Shown: positions 27,972 through 39,177, counted from the stretch's first letter. The stretch: DNA of 61,794 nt from Gemmatimonadaceae bacterium (GCA_017881685.1 JADGQR010000121.1:1-61794); one strand, 5' to 3'. The notes: generated by a model not told the origin, from the letters alone. Numbers and translations are program-made.

Positions 27972-30900
27972 TGCGTCTGACGAAGCTCGAGCTGCAAGGA
28001 TTCAAATCATTCGCCGACGAAACCGAGCTCGTTTTCGAGCCCGGCATAACGGCGATCGTCGGACCAAACGGCTGCGGCAAATCCAACGTCTCCGACGCGG
28101 TTCGCTGGGTGCTCGGCGAACAGCGCGCGCGTGCGTTGCGTGGCGCGAAGATGGAAGAGGTGATCTTCCAGGGATCGTCTGCACGACGACCCGTGAACAT
28201 CGCCGAAGTCTCGCTCCACTTCGAGAACGACGACGGCGCACTCGGCGTTCCATTCCGCGAAGTCGTCATCACGCGCAGACTGAGCCGATCGGGCGAGAGC
28301 GACTATCTGCTCAACAACGCTCCGTGCCGCCTTCGCGACATTCACGACATGGTTCGCGGAACCGGCCTCGGTGCAGACTCCGGCGTCGTGATCGAAGCCA
28401 AGATGATCGACGCCCTTCTTTCCGACCGGCCTGACGAGCGACGCGAGCTTTTTGAAGAGGCCGCCGGCGTCGGTTTGTACCGCGACCGAAAGAGATCGTC
28501 AGAGCGTCGTCTTGAAGAGACAGGCGTGGATCTCGGTCGGCTCGACGATCTGATCTCCGAGGTCCAGACTCAGGTCAGATCACTGGCCCGCCAGCGTCGC
28601 CGCGCGGAAAAGCATGTCGACATAATGTCGCGACGCTACACGGTGGAGATTGCGCTTGCCGCTCGCGAGATGGACGCGTGGAAGGAAGAGCTTGCGCACC
28701 TCGAGGCGAGAGTCGCCGAGCTTCGCAGCGAAGTGCCTGCGTCTGAAGAGAGCGTCGCTGCGGCTGAAGCCGCACGCGATGCGGCACACGGTACACGCGC
28801 AGCAGCCGAAGCGCGTCGCGGTGAGCTCGCACGACTCGTTGCCGAGCAGCGCGAGAGCACTCTGGGCCTTCGTTCGGAGATTGCCGTCGCAGAGGAGAGA
28901 CAGCGCAATGCGCTCGCGCGTCGAGAGCGCGCGGAACAGGAGCGCCAGGAAGGTGGCTCGACCGTCGAGCGCGTCAGCGATGAGCTCGAGACCGCGGTCG
29001 TCCATCGCAGTCAGCTCGAAGCCGAGCTCGCACTGGCCAACGCTGCCCTCGCCGGTCATGCATCAGAAGAAGAAGCTGTTCGCACCGCACTCGCATCGGC
29101 GCGCGCCGCTGTCGAGACGGCCGAGCGAGCCGTTCGCGAGATGCGCGAGGCCGCCCATCGTCATGCGCTCGACCGGCAGGGTGCGGAACGCGAGCTTCAG
29201 GACCTCGCCGCAAGACGCGAGACTCTGCTCGAGGAACAGTCCCAGCTTTCAGATAACGAAGCTGCGATCCGTCGCGAGCTGACGGAGATCGAGGAATCGC
29301 TGCAGTCCGCGCGCGCGAAAAGCGGTGCGATGACCGCGGAGCATCAGAGCGCACAGATGGCTGTTCGCGCCGCTCGTGAAGCTGATTCGGCAGCGCGATC
29401 TGCTGTGCTTCGGGCCGAGGAGGCACACACCGCGCTTGCGAGCAAGCTGAACGCACTTGAAGGTCTCGAGAGAGAGCGTGTTGGACTCGCACCAGCAGCC
29501 GCCAGGCTTCTCAAGGACAAGTCGCAGTTCAGCGAGGGCAGCGTAATCGGTCCGTTGAGCGATTACATCAGCACGGACGCAGCATCGGCTTCGCTCGTCG
29601 AGCGCTTCCTTGGTGCGACCATACACGCGGTGCTGGTGAAGGACAGAGAGACGGCAGATGCGATTCGAGCCTGGCATGCGGCGACGAATCCGGGGCCGCT
29701 GCTTCTCCTGCCTGTCGATTCGATCAATGCGTCGCACACTGACGGTGATGGTTCACTCGAAGAGCTGTCGCGCCTCGTAAAGTCGGAGTCACCTGCCGCT
29801 CACTGGGTGAGGGCGCTGCTCGGTCGCGTGACACCCATCGAGAATGGAACTGGTTTCGTCGATTCACGCGGTGCGATCTGGCTTCCGGCAAATGTTGCGG
29901 GCCCCGGTCCGCTTCGACGTCGCGCAGAAATCAGCGAGTCGAGACGTGATCTTTCAGAGGCAGACAGAACGCGCGCATCGGCTGCTGAAAACGCCACGTC
30001 GGTACGAGCCACGCTCGAAGCAGCCGATCGCGCTGCGGCAGCTGCTCAGGACAACTCGGTTGCCGCATCGCGTGCCGCTTCCGAAGCCGAAGATCAGTTC
30101 ACCGCCGTTACGCGCCGCCATCACCGCGCGCTCAAGGAAGTCGGCGACGCCTCTGCACTTCTCGAGCGTCTCGCGTCGCGCGAGCTGACGCTCACGGAGA
30201 CAGTCGAGCACATTGCCGCGGCGATCGTCGAAAAGGAAACGGGAATTGCGCAGCAGGAGCAGATTGTCGCCGACGCTCGACACTTACTCGCCAAAACCGA
30301 AGCACAGCAGGATGAAGCAAGAGATCGCAGAACGAACAGTCAGATTGCGAGCGCACAGGCTCAGGCGCGGCTCCAGGTGGCTAGCGATCGCGAGCGTCAC
30401 CTGCGGGAAGAGTTCACGTCAGCCAACGCGCGACTCGAGTCGCTCCAGTCGGAGCTCAGCACTCTTTCCGCCGCTGACGGCGAGCTTGCGCAACAGCTAT
30501 CGAGCTGGCAGCTCGACCTCGAGGCGCGGCAGGCAACGCTCGAAGATGCGGAGACGCGTCTGGCAAATGCCGAGCTTGCCGTCAAGACAACCGACGAGCG
30601 TCTCGAGAATGCGGAGCATGAGCTGACGGACATACGTCATCGCTCGGCGGCGCTCGTCGAGGAGCTGCATCACTCCGAGCTTCGTCTGACCGAGCTGTCG
30701 GGTCGTCGTGCGGCAATCCGCGAGCGCCTCGAGACGGAATGGAGAAAGCCCCTCGAAGAGCTGATGCAAAACCTGTCGCCACTGGATACCGGCGACGACG
30801 AGCTTCGCGCAGAAGCCACGCACCTTCGCGAACAGCTCGAGGCGCTGGGGCCGGTTAACCCGCTCGCGATCGAGGAGCATGAAGAAGAGCAGAAACGACT

Positions 30901-31507
30901 CGAGCTACTGATGTCGCAGCGCGCCGATCTCCAGGCTGCGAAGCTTTCGCTTCAGCAGGCTATCAGGGAGATCGACACCACCGCCCGCGAACTCTTCCTC
31001 ACGACGTTCGTGCAGGTTCGTGAAAACTTCCGCAAGATTTTCATGACGCTATTCGGAGGCGGCGAGTGCGATCTTCGGCTCGAGAATCCCGAATCACCTC
31101 TCGACGGCGACATCGAAATCCATGCTGCTCCGCGCGGAAAGCGCACTCAGCGAATTCATCTTCTTTCAAGCGGCGAGCGCGCTCTTGTGGCTCTCTCGCT
31201 TCTGTTCGGCATCTTCCTCACGAAGCCGAGCCCGTTCTGCCTCATGGATGAGGTGGACGCTCCTCTCGACGACGCCAACATTGGACGGTTCGTGCGAATG
31301 CTGAACGAGTTCAAGGCTAATACACAGTTTATCGTGATCACGCACAATCCACGCACGACCACCGAGGCCGCCGATGCGGTTTACGGCGTAACGATGCAGG
31401 AGCCTGGAGTTTCGTCGCTTGTCAGCGTGCACATGAAGGGTGCAGCTGTCGAGGATGCGATCGCTGGCAATCTGTCAGCGGCCGAGCCTGCCGCACTGAG
31501 CGCCTGA
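27971..31507 (+). CDS. smc: Chromosome segregation protein SMC
   Basis: LELQGFKSFADETEL..GPNGCGKSNVSDAVRWVLGEQ; coiled coils; hinge; C-terminal LLSSGERALVALSLLFGIF...CLMDEVDAPLDDAN. Confidence 0.97.
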   Translation: MRLTKLELQGFKSFADETELVFEPGITAIVGPNGCGKSNVSDAVRWVLGEQRARALRGAKMEEVIFQGSSARRPVNIAEVSLHFENDDGALGVPFREVVITRRLSRSGESDYLLNNAPCRLRDIHDMVRGTGLGADSGVVIEAKMIDALLSDRPDERRELFEEAAGVGLYRDRKRSSERRLEETGVDLGRLDDLISEVQTQVRSLARQRRRAEKHVDIMSRRYTVEIALAAREMDAWKEELAHLEARVAELRSEVPASEESVAAAEAARDAAHGTRAAAEARRGELARLVAEQRESTLGLRSEIAVAEERQRNALARRERAEQERQEGGSTVERVSDELETAVVHRSQLEAELALANAALAGHASEEEAVRTALASARAAVETAERAVREMREAAHRHALDRQGAERELQDLAARRETLLEEQSQLSDNEAAIRRELTEIEESLQSARAKSGAMTAEHQSAQMAVRAAREADSAARSAVLRAEEAHTALASKLNALEGLERERVGLAPAAARLLKDKSQFSEGSVIGPLSDYISTDAASASLVERFLGATIHAVLVKDRETADAIRAWHAATNPGPLLLLPVDSINASHTDGDGSLEELSRLVKSESPAAHWVRALLGRVTPIENGTGFVDSRGAIWLPANVAGPGPLRRRAEISESRRDLSEADRTRASAAENATSVRATLEAADRAAAAAQDNSVAASRAASEAEDQFTAVTRRHHRALKEVGDASALLERLASRELTLTETVEHIAAAIVEKETGIAQQEQIVADARHLLAKTEAQQDEARDRRTNSQIASAQAQARLQVASDRERHLREEFTSANARLESLQSELSTLSAADGELAQQLSSWQLDLEARQATLEDAETRLANAELAVKTTDERLENAEHELTDIRHRSAALVEELHHSELRLTELSGRRAAIRERLETEWRKPLEELMQNLSPLDTGDDELRAEATHLREQLEALGPVNPLAIEEHEEEQKRLELLMSQRADLQAAKLSLQQAIREIDTTARELFLTTFVQVRENFRKIFMTLFGGGECDLRLENPESPLDGDIEIHAAPRGKRTQRIHLLSSGERALVALSLLFGIFLTKPSPFCLMDEVDAPLDDANIGRFVRMLNEFKANTQFIVITHNPRTTTEAADAVYGVTMQEPGVSSLVSVHMKGAAVEDAIAGNLSAAEPAALSA

Positions 31508-31508
31508 C

Positions 31509-32543
31509 ATGCTGGTAGTCATGCAGCACGGCGCGGCCTCGGCTGAGGTCGATAGGGTGGTCTCGGTCATCAAGGAGATGGGCTATGACGCTCGTCCAAT
31601 GCCGGGGGCCCAGCGCACCGCGATCGGGGTTGTCGGTAACGATGGGCGAGTGAACGCATCGCGTCTCGCGGCACTGCCTGGTGTGCAAGAGATCATCCAT
31701 GTCACCAAGCCGTACAAGCAGGTGTCGCGTGAGTGGAAACCCGAGAGCACGATAGTGACGATCGCCCCGGGTGTTTCATTCGGCGGCACTGACATTCCGA
31801 TAATCTCAGGTCCCTGCTCCGTCGAATCGGAGGAGCAGATTCTCGAAGCAGCGCATGCAGTTGTTGCAGCGGGTGGAACGGCACTCCGTGGAGGCGCGTT
31901 CAAACCACGCAGCTCGCCGTATTCGTTTCAGGGTCTTGGAAAGAAAGGCCTCGAGCTGCTCGCTCTTGCGCGTCGAGAAACCGGATTGCCGATCGTGACC
32001 GAAGCGATGGATGATGAAGGCGCACACATCGTTGCCGAAATCGCCGACTGCATTCAGGTCGGCGCGCGCAACATGCAGAACTATTCGCTGCTCAAGTCGG
32101 TCGGAAGAATTGGGAAGCCAGTGTTGCTGAAACGTGGCATGGCAGCGACGATTGCCGATCTTCTTCTCAGCGCGGAATACATCCTGTCGGAAGGGAACTC
32201 TCAGGTGATACTCTGTGAGCGCGGCGTGAGAAGCTTCGATCCGTCATCGCGGAACATGTTCGATCTCACAGCGATACCGACCGTTCACAAGCTCTCGCAT
32301 CTTCCGATTGTCGGAGATCCGAGCCATGGCACCGGCATTCGTGACAAGGTTACGCCGATGGCGCGTGCGGCTCTCGCCGCAGGCGCGGATGGAATAATCG
32401 TCGAGATGCATCCGCATCCCGACAACGCGCTTTCGGATGGTGCTCAGTCGCTGTTCCCCGATCAGCTCGCGACACTCGTCGAAGAGCTTCGCGCAGTTGC
32501 CGCCGCTATTGGACGTCGTGTAACTCCATCACCTGCTGCATAA
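31509..32543 (+). CDS. 3-deoxy-7-phosphoheptulonate synthase, type I-beta with N-terminal ferredoxin-like regulatory domain
   Basis: SGPCSVESEEQILEAA..RGGAFKPRSSPYSFQGLG; VLLKRGMAATI; GDPSHGTGIRD. Confidence 0.93.
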   Translation: MLVVMQHGAASAEVDRVVSVIKEMGYDARPMPGAQRTAIGVVGNDGRVNASRLAALPGVQEIIHVTKPYKQVSREWKPESTIVTIAPGVSFGGTDIPIISGPCSVESEEQILEAAHAVVAAGGTALRGGAFKPRSSPYSFQGLGKKGLELLALARRETGLPIVTEAMDDEGAHIVAEIADCIQVGARNMQNYSLLKSVGRIGKPVLLKRGMAATIADLLLSAEYILSEGNSQVILCERGVRSFDPSSRNMFDLTAIPTVHKLSHLPIVGDPSHGTGIRDKVTPMARAALAAGADGIIVEMHPHPDNALSDGAQSLFPDQLATLVEELRAVAAAIGRRVTPSPAA

Positions 32544-32588
32544 GCGCTCCGCAGGAACGGTTGTTGCCCAAACGGGTACATGACTTAC

Positions 32589-33254
32589 ATGAAAATACTT
32601 GCAACGATAATCGCAATCGGCGCAGCCGTCAGCGTTCAGGCTCAGACTCCCGACGCAGTCATGAAGCGGGCGGCGAGCGCATATACCGAGATGAAGACCA
32701 TCCGGGCCGAGTTCGAGCAGACGATCACCAATCCGCTCACCGGTACGAATGCGACTTCGCGTGGCGTGATGTTTCGCCAGTCGCCGAATCTTCTGTCAGT
32801 GAACTTCACGTCGCCGAAGGGCGATCGCGTTGTCGCAGACGGAACGTCGCTCTGGGTTTATCTGCCCAGCACCGCACCGGGACAGGTCATTCGCCTCCCC
32901 GCGAATGGAAAGAGCGCGATTGCTCTCGTCGAGCCGGGGGAGCTCTTTCTCAATTCTCCCTCATCGCGCTACGACATGGCTTCGGGCGGTTCAGCGACGG
33001 TCTCCGGGAGAAGGGCAAACATCGTCACGCTCGTTCCGAAGAAGGCGAACAATGTCTTCACTCGCGCGAAAGTATGGGTCGACGCGCAGGATGCGAGCAT
33101 TCGGCAGTTCGAGGTTGTTGACGTCAACGGGCTGACGCGAGTGGTGACGATCACCCGGCTCCAGATGAACGTTGGAGTTCCTGCGTCTGAGTTTCATTTC
33201 ACGCCGCCCAGGAACGTGCGAGTTCTGGATTCCGCCGCGATGTCGGGCAACTAG
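32589..33254 (+). CDS. Outer-membrane lipoprotein carrier LolA family protein
   Basis: Signal peptide MKILATIIAIGAAVSVQAQ; IRAEFEQTITNPLTG...VADGTSLWVYLPS. Confidence 0.8.
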   Translation: MKILATIIAIGAAVSVQAQTPDAVMKRAASAYTEMKTIRAEFEQTITNPLTGTNATSRGVMFRQSPNLLSVNFTSPKGDRVVADGTSLWVYLPSTAPGQVIRLPANGKSAIALVEPGELFLNSPSSRYDMASGGSATVSGRRANIVTLVPKKANNVFTRAKVWVDAQDASIRQFEVVDVNGLTRVVTITRLQMNVGVPASEFHFTPPRNVRVLDSAAMSGN

Positions 33255-33346
33255 CTGACCGCCGACTGCTGACTGCCTTAACGACAAAGAACCGTTCGGC
33301 GATTTACCCGTTTCTGGCAGTCAGCCATTAGCGGTTAGCCGTCAGC
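33254..33346. repeat. Palindromic element at a convergent gene junction
   Basis: GCTGACCGCCGACTGCTGACTGCC...GGCAGTCAGCCATTAGCGGTTAGCCGTCAGC; perfect GCTGACTGCC/GGCAGTCAGC core. Confidence 0.75.
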
Positions 33347-33349
33347 GCT

Positions 33350-34210
33350 TTACCTAAGTAGCAGTATCTTCCTCATCTCTTCAATCCGCTCGGGGTCTGT
33401 CCCCCCTCTCGCCGCAATCTCGAGCGCAGCAAGCGACATCCGCTTGTACACCGCACGAGCCTCAGGATCGCTCCTGATAGCTTCCAGGTGGCGCATGATG
33501 GTATCGGTCTCTCCGCGCATGACGGGACCCGTGAGCGCCTCCTCAGCCGGCGTGTCGGAGATGTTCGACACCGCGCCTTCCATGAGACTGTGCACAGCCT
33601 GCTGCGCGCTGCGCTCCGGAATTCCGAGACCAGTCAGCATCTGAGTGGCAACAGCGGCGAGCACGATTGGAAAGTTGGAGCTCATCACCGCAGCAGCGTG
33701 ATAGACTCCCTTTGCGCCTGCGGGAATATCCAATGTCCTCGCGCCGACATGACCCGCGAGACGGCGCGAGGTGGCCCTCGCCTGATCGTCGCCGTCGATT
33801 CCAATCCACGCGCGCCGCAGAAGCTCAGGCGCGCGATCCGGGTTCGCGAACGGTACGAGCGGATGAAAAGTCCCGCCGCTCAATCCAACTTCGGCGAGAT
33901 GAAGCATCAGCCCGGGCTCAGCTCCACCCGATGTGTGGACGACCACCGTGCCTGAAGCAAGACGTCCACGACCACCCTTCCCTCGCTCGGCGATCAGCTC
34001 CTCGAGAGCGTCATCGATCTGATCGTCACGGACCGCCACGATGACAGCGTTTGCATTCGCAATCGCAATCGGCAATGGTCCCGTCGAAGTAGTCCACGCC
34101 GAGGGCCGGTGACCGTGCAGGCCCAGAACATCGAGTCCTGCTGCGCGAAAGGCGCGGAACAAACCGCGCCCGACCTGACCCGCACCGATGATGAAGACTC
34201 GTTCCGTCAC
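33350..34210 (-). CDS. Rossmann-like/DUF2520 domain protein
   Basis: RVFIIGAGQVGRGLFRAFRAAG; VVVHTSGG; GTFHPLVPF. Confidence 0.8.
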   Translation of the reverse strand: MTERVFIIGAGQVGRGLFRAFRAAGLDVLGLHGHRPSAWTTSTGPLPIAIANANAVIVAVRDDQIDDALEELIAERGKGGRGRLASGTVVVHTSGGAEPGLMLHLAEVGLSGGTFHPLVPFANPDRAPELLRRAWIGIDGDDQARATSRRLAGHVGARTLDIPAGAKGVYHAAAVMSSNFPIVLAAVATQMLTGLGIPERSAQQAVHSLMEGAVSNISDTPAEEALTGPVMRGETDTIMRHLEAIRSDPEARAVYKRMSLAALEIAARGGTDPERIEEMRKILLLR

Positions 34211-35829
34211 TCCTGACCCAGTGCGCGGCGCTGCTGCTTCTGTCGGTTCATTGCTCTGTCGAGAAGGGCCCGCTGCGTCGTCGCGCCGGTCGCAAGCTGA
34301 AGCGCACTTGCAATAGCGTGATCGTTGTCGACACGACGGCGGAATTCTGCATCGGGACCAAAGACGTATCGCGCAATATCGTACGAAAGAAGGGGCTTCA
34401 CCACCGAAGCCGACTCGTCGTACACGCCCTTATCGATCACCACGCCGCGCGCGACCATTCTCTTCCAGACCTCATCGAGCATCTGCGGTGTCACGTCGAA
34501 CTGCGGCGATGCAACAGTCTTGCTGACCTTGAGACTCAGCGCGTAATCGGTGAGCGCGTCGCGGAAGACACCAACTTTTCTTCCGAGCGCGGCCTGAAGC
34601 ATGTGCGCTGTCGCCGTGTAGGTGCTGTCGCTCTCGAGAACGTCGGGAGTGATGCCGCCGCCATCGTACACCGTGCGGCCGGCATCCGTCTTGTACTTCT
34701 TCTTCGAATCATCGGGCGGCTCGGTGTCGCTGTCGTCGCGAGTCATCCGTCTGCTGATCGAGCGACCCGACGGCGTGAACCACCGCGAAGTCGTGATCTT
34801 GAGCCCACCCGCATCGCCGAGCGGAATGATTGTCTGCGCGCTCCCCTTCCCGTACGTAGGCTCGCCGACGATTACCGCTCGATCGTGATCCTGAAGTGCC
34901 CCCGCGACAATCTCTGCCGCGCTCGCGCTTCGATCGTCGACGAGAATCGCCAGCGGAAGCGTGGGCCACTTCTGTGCGGTGCTGTCCGTGTAGTCACGAT
35001 TCGCTTCTGGCGTGCGGCCCCGCAGACTCACGATTTTCTGATTCTTGTCGAGAAAAAGATCCGCGACACGGGTACCCTGATCGAGAAGTCCGCCCGGATT
35101 CGATCGCAGGTCGAGAATCACCGACTTCGCTCCTTGCGCAACGAGAGCGCTTACTGCTCTGGTCACCTCGCGGTCGGTCGAATCGCTGAACGCGTTCAGG
35201 TCGATGTAGCCGACTGCATTGGCCAACATCGCGATGCGGCGCACTGCACTCTGGTGCAGCGGCTCGCGCATAAGAGTGAGAGGAATCGGCGCAAGAACCC
35301 CCGGCCGCTCGATGCGCAATGCGACCGAAGTTCCAGCATTTCCGCGGAACGACGTCATCGCTTCTTCGAGCGTCCAGTCCTTGGCCGACTTGCCGTCGAT
35401 CGCCACGATTCTGTCACCCGGCTGCACGCCGGCGCGCTCAGCCGGTCCGCCCGTCGCCGGAGCGATCACGACAATCCAGCCGTCGCGAACGTCGACCTGG
35501 ACGCCAATTCCGGCGTAGTCACCGCTCGTCGCTTCGGTCAGCCGGCCAAACTTGTCGGGTCCAAGCAGCGATGTGTAGGGATCTTCGAGCTCGTACAGCA
35601 TGCCGTCCACCGCTTTTCGGTAGATCGCCGCTGTGTCAATCGAGTCAACGTAGTTGCGCGAGATCTTCGTGAACACGTCATCGAACAGCCTTGCCGCCCC
35701 AGCCGGAGTCGATACAGGACCGGCGCGCGTTCCACGCTCGATGAGCCATCCGCCTGTAATGACGGACAGCACCAGCATCGCTCCAACAATGAGCGTTCTC
35801 GAGCGAGTTCCCGGATTGATGCCTGACAT
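34207..35829 (-). CDS. S41 family C-terminal processing peptidase with PDZ domain
   Basis: YAGIGVQVDVRDGWIVVIAPATGGPAERAGVQPGDRIVAIDG; VILDLRSNPGG; VDDRSASAAEIVAGALQDHDRAVIVGEPTYGKGSAQ. Confidence 0.92.
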   Translation of the reverse strand: MSGINPGTRSRTLIVGAMLVLSVITGGWLIERGTRAGPVSTPAGAARLFDDVFTKISRNYVDSIDTAAIYRKAVDGMLYELEDPYTSLLGPDKFGRLTEATSGDYAGIGVQVDVRDGWIVVIAPATGGPAERAGVQPGDRIVAIDGKSAKDWTLEEAMTSFRGNAGTSVALRIERPGVLAPIPLTLMREPLHQSAVRRIAMLANAVGYIDLNAFSDSTDREVTRAVSALVAQGAKSVILDLRSNPGGLLDQGTRVADLFLDKNQKIVSLRGRTPEANRDYTDSTAQKWPTLPLAILVDDRSASAAEIVAGALQDHDRAVIVGEPTYGKGSAQTIIPLGDAGGLKITTSRWFTPSGRSISRRMTRDDSDTEPPDDSKKKYKTDAGRTVYDGGGITPDVLESDSTYTATAHMLQAALGRKVGVFRDALTDYALSLKVSKTVASPQFDVTPQMLDEVWKRMVARGVVIDKGVYDESASVVKPLLSYDIARYVFGPDAEFRRRVDNDHAIASALQLATGATTQRALLDRAMNRQKQQRRALGQE

Positions 35830-36506
35830 TACTTTACGTGCGCGTCTGCGAGCATACCGAACTCCGTCGGCAATTTTTGAGCGAGCGCCCCGGCAATTCT
35901 TGCCTGGACCTCGGGAGGAGCACCAGCTCCGTCAACCTTTACGATTGGACCGCACTCCGGGTGCTTGCGTTGCCAGTCATCCGTGGCGAACAACGAGAAC
36001 GCCGCAGAAACCCTCGAATGAAAATCATCACCCGAGCGCTCCATTCTGTCCGGACCTCTCCGAGCCGTCGCACGCGCCAGACCATCGGACGGTGGCACAT
36101 CGATAACGATCGTCAAATCCGGAATAAGCCCGCCAGTCGCAATCGCGTTCGCCTGACGAATCTGATTCTCGTCGAGGCCGCGGCCGGCGATCTGATAAGC
36201 GTACGTCGAAAGGAAGAAGCGGTCCATCAATACGATTACCCCGTCAACGAGCGCAGGGTCAACTTTCAGCCGAACTATTTCCGCCCTTGAGGCCATGAAA
36301 AGCAACGCTTCGGCCTCCGGAGTCATCTCATGAACGGTGTCGAGTAAAAGAGCCCTGATCGAGTCGCCGAGGGGCGTGCCGCCCGGCTCGCGAAGCGTGA
36401 TCACGCGCCGCCCGGCTCTTTCGAGGGCGGACGCAAGAAGACGCAGCTGCGTCGTCTTTCCGGCGCCCTCGGGTCCTTCGAAAACGATCAGCCGGCCGGC
36501 TTGCAT
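35829..36506 (-). CDS. tmk: Thymidylate kinase
   Basis: IVFEGPEGAGKTTQLRLL; LREPGGTPLGDSIRALLLD. Confidence 0.94.
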   Translation of the reverse strand: MQAGRLIVFEGPEGAGKTTQLRLLASALERAGRRVITLREPGGTPLGDSIRALLLDTVHEMTPEAEALLFMASRAEIVRLKVDPALVDGVIVLMDRFFLSTYAYQIAGRGLDENQIRQANAIATGGLIPDLTIVIDVPPSDGLARATARRGPDRMERSGDDFHSRVSAAFSLFATDDWQRKHPECGPIVKVDGAGAPPEVQARIAGALAQKLPTEFGMLADAHVK

Positions 36507-36513
36507 CAGGCAG

Positions 36514-36867
36514 TCAGGAAAGCGTGATGATCGAGCTGGTCGCGCCCTTCTTCATGCCGTCCATGATCCAGTTGTTGATCTGATACATCACCTTATCGAA
36601 GTTCTCCTGCGCGGAGATGGCCTTCTGGTAGACAGCGTTCGTCTGCACCTGTGAGAGCAGGTCGTCCAGCTGCTGCTCCATTTCCTGCGTTGGCTGTTCG
36701 CCACGCTGAATCATCTGCTGCGCATCCATCCGGATCTTTTCCATCTGCTGGAGCACGATCACGGCTTCACGGTCGCTGTTGAGTGCTTCACTCGAGCGCT
36801 TTACCGCCTGATATTCAGGGCTCTGCCCGATTATCCGTCCGAGCTCCCTGGCTTTTTCTTCCAACAT
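36514..36867 (-). CDS. YlbF/YmcA-family regulator-like protein
   Basis: MLEEKARELGRIIGQSPEYQAVKRSSEALNSDREA...; start moved to 36867 to limit overlap with prmC. Confidence 0.75.
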   Translation of the reverse strand: MLEEKARELGRIIGQSPEYQAVKRSSEALNSDREAVIVLQQMEKIRMDAQQMIQRGEQPTQEMEQQLDDLLSQVQTNAVYQKAISAQENFDKVMYQINNWIMDGMKKGATSSIITLS

Positions 36868-36889
36868 CAAGTCTCCGTGTTCTTCAGTT

Positions 36890-37831
36890 TCAGGTTCTGG
36901 ACGCGAACACAAAACGCTCGCGTCCGGCAAGGTCGAGTCTGACTCCAACGTCGGTGTAGTCTGCCTGTCGCATCACCATGTCGGCGACGAGCGACACGCG
37001 AGTTTCCGCAACTTCGAGAGCAAGGATTCCACCGCGGGCGAGAATGCGGGCGCCTTCAGCGACGATCTTCGCCGTTGCCGCCATTCCATCGTGCCCGCTG
37101 ATGAGAGCGAGTGGCGGCTCCCAGTCGCGGACCGAGCGCGGCAACGTATCGAGCTCCGAGAATGCGATGTACGGGGGATTCGACACAAGCACCGTTGCTT
37201 TGACATCGCGCACCGGCGCGAGGAACGATCCCCGGCGAAACTCGACGTCGCATCTAAGCGCTGCCGCGGAACGAGTGGCGTTCGATCGCGCGACATCGAG
37301 AGCGTCGAGCGATACGTCCGTCGCGATCACCTTCTCGAAGTGTCCCTCACTGGCAAGAGAAAGCGCAATCGCGCCTGATCCGGTTCCGATGTCGAGAGCA
37401 GTCCCCCACTCCTCGCCGGACTTGAAGCGTGCGTCCATCCGCTCGAGGACTTCTCCGACGAGAACCTCGGTTTCCGGTCGCGGTATGAGGACACGGGAAT
37501 CGACGATCAGGTTCAGGTAGCGGAATTGCGCGGAGCCGATCGCATAAGCGAACGGCGCGCCGGCGGCGAGGCGCCTTGCAGCCTCGCGAGCGGCTTTGAG
37601 AATCTGACCGTCGACGGAAGTCTCTCGATTCATCGTCGGCCACGACCGCGGCACATCGAGCAGGCCGGCGAGGATGTCAGTCGAGACACGGCGTGGATCC
37701 GGCAGACCCGCATAACGAAGCGCAGTCGTCAGCTCTTCCACAATGCTGAGCACGCTCGCGTCGGCAGTGTAAGTCGCTGTCGTCTGCCTGCTCACCCTAC
37801 TCACCGAGGCGATCCTCGACATCAGCTCCAC
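36890..37831 (-). CDS. prmC: Release factor glutamine methyltransferase
   Basis: [37 protein letters not shown]. Confidence 0.94.
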   Translation of the reverse strand: MELMSRIASVSRVSRQTTATYTADASVLSIVEELTTALRYAGLPDPRRVSTDILAGLLDVPRSWPTMNRETSVDGQILKAAREAARRLAAGAPFAYAIGSAQFRYLNLIVDSRVLIPRPETEVLVGEVLERMDARFKSGEEWGTALDIGTGSGAIALSLASEGHFEKVIATDVSLDALDVARSNATRSAAALRCDVEFRRGSFLAPVRDVKATVLVSNPPYIAFSELDTLPRSVRDWEPPLALISGHDGMAATAKIVAEGARILARGGILALEVAETRVSLVADMVMRQADYTDVGVRLDLAGRERFVFASRT

Positions 37832-38765
37832 GCAGCGCTTCGATCACTGGATCAATTTCTCCATCGAGAACTTTCGTCAGCTCGTGCATGGTGAATCCAA
37901 TGCGGTGATCCGTCACGCGATTCTGCGGGAAATTATAGGTCCGAATCTTCGCCGATCGGTCACCTGTTCCGACCTGCGTCTTTCGCATGCGCGACCGCTC
38001 CGCTTCCTGCTCGGCGATTCGCGCATCGAGGAGTCGCGAGCGAAGTACTTCCATTCCCTTGAGCTTGTTCTGGAGCTGCGATTTCTGATCCTGCTGGCTG
38101 ACGACGATGCCGGATGGAATATGCGTGATGCGCACGGCGGAGTCAGTCGTATTCACGCTCTGCCCGCCGGGACCGGATGATCTGAACACGTCGATTCGAA
38201 GATCCTTGTCCTCGATCTTCATGTCGATCTCTTCGGCTTCCGGAAGCACGGCAACTGTTGCAGCAGATGTGTGAATCCTGCCCTGGTTCTCGGTGACGGG
38301 CACACGCTGAACGCGATGCACGCCGGATTCCCATCGCATCGTTCCAAAGACGCCTTCGCCTTTCACCTTGAACACGGCTTCCTTGACGCCACCCAGTGTT
38401 CCCTCCGAATAGGAAATCATCTCGATCCGCCATCCGCGCTTTTCGGCGAATCGGGTGTACATCCGGTAAAGATCAGCCGCAAAGATAGCGGCTTCGTCGC
38501 CGCCTGTTCCGGCTCTGATTTCGACGATTGCCGGCCGATCGTCGAGCGGATCGTGAGGAATGAGGGCGGGCTTGATGCGCTCTTCGAGCTCGGCAATCGC
38601 CGAGCGGAGGCGACCCTCTTCGGCGCGCGCTTCGGCGGCCATTTCAGGATCGTCTACAAGAACGAGCTCGCGGACCTCGGCGAGCTCGTTTTCGCACTTC
38701 TCGAGGAGTGCAGCCATCTCGACCAGTGGAGCCAGGTGGCGGTGCTCGCGGCCCAGCGCAGTCAT
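37797..38765 (-). CDS. prfA: Peptide chain release factor 1
   Basis: [68 protein letters not shown]-type anticodon motif not checked in detail. Confidence 0.95.
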   Translation of the reverse strand: MTALGREHRHLAPLVEMAALLEKCENELAEVRELVLVDDPEMAAEARAEEGRLRSAIAELEERIKPALIPHDPLDDRPAIVEIRAGTGGDEAAIFAADLYRMYTRFAEKRGWRIEMISYSEGTLGGVKEAVFKVKGEGVFGTMRWESGVHRVQRVPVTENQGRIHTSAATVAVLPEAEEIDMKIEDKDLRIDVFRSSGPGGQSVNTTDSAVRITHIPSGIVVSQQDQKSQLQNKLKGMEVLRSRLLDARIAEQEAERSRMRKTQVGTGDRSAKIRTYNFPQNRVTDHRIGFTMHELTKVLDGEIDPVIEALRGADVEDRLGE

Positions 38766-38857
38766 CCGCTGGGCGTCCTTTACCGTCCTTGGGTCGGAAA
38801 GCTGACGCTCGACCTCGCCGGCGCGGTTAAGCGCGTCGGCGAGGCGATCCCGGAGAC

Positions 38858-39094
38858 TCAGCCTTCAGTCGTCGCCGCGGGAGCGGCAGCGGGCGTCTTC
38901 GTGGCGTACTTCTGACGGAAGCGCTCCACACGACCAGCGGTGTCGACGAGCTTCTGCTTACCCGTGAAGAACGGATGGCACTGGGCGCAGATGTCAGTGT
39001 GAATCTCGGCCTGCGTGGAACGGGTCTGGTAGGTGTTGCCGCAGGCGCATTTTACGGTCGCCGTGGCGTACACCGGATGGATTTCTGACTTCAT
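38858..39094 (-). CDS. rpmE: 50S ribosomal protein L31 (zinc-binding type)
   Basis: [59 protein letters not shown]. Confidence 0.95.
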   Translation of the reverse strand: MKSEIHPVYATATVKCACGNTYQTRSTQAEIHTDICAQCHPFFTGKQKLVDTAGRVERFRQKYATKTPAAAPAATTEG

Positions 39095-39177
39095 GGATTG
39101 CTCACTTTTTTGACTTTTGGGACAGCCTATAAATATCACCAGACCGGGCATCGTTTACAATGGAGCCTCCTTCTTAT

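Noticed and set aside
34318-35826. 502-aa + strand ORF antisense to the S41 peptidase
   Set aside because: No recognisable domain, arginine/histidine-rich low-information sequence, fully overlapped by a well-supported CDS. Typical high-GC shadow ORF.
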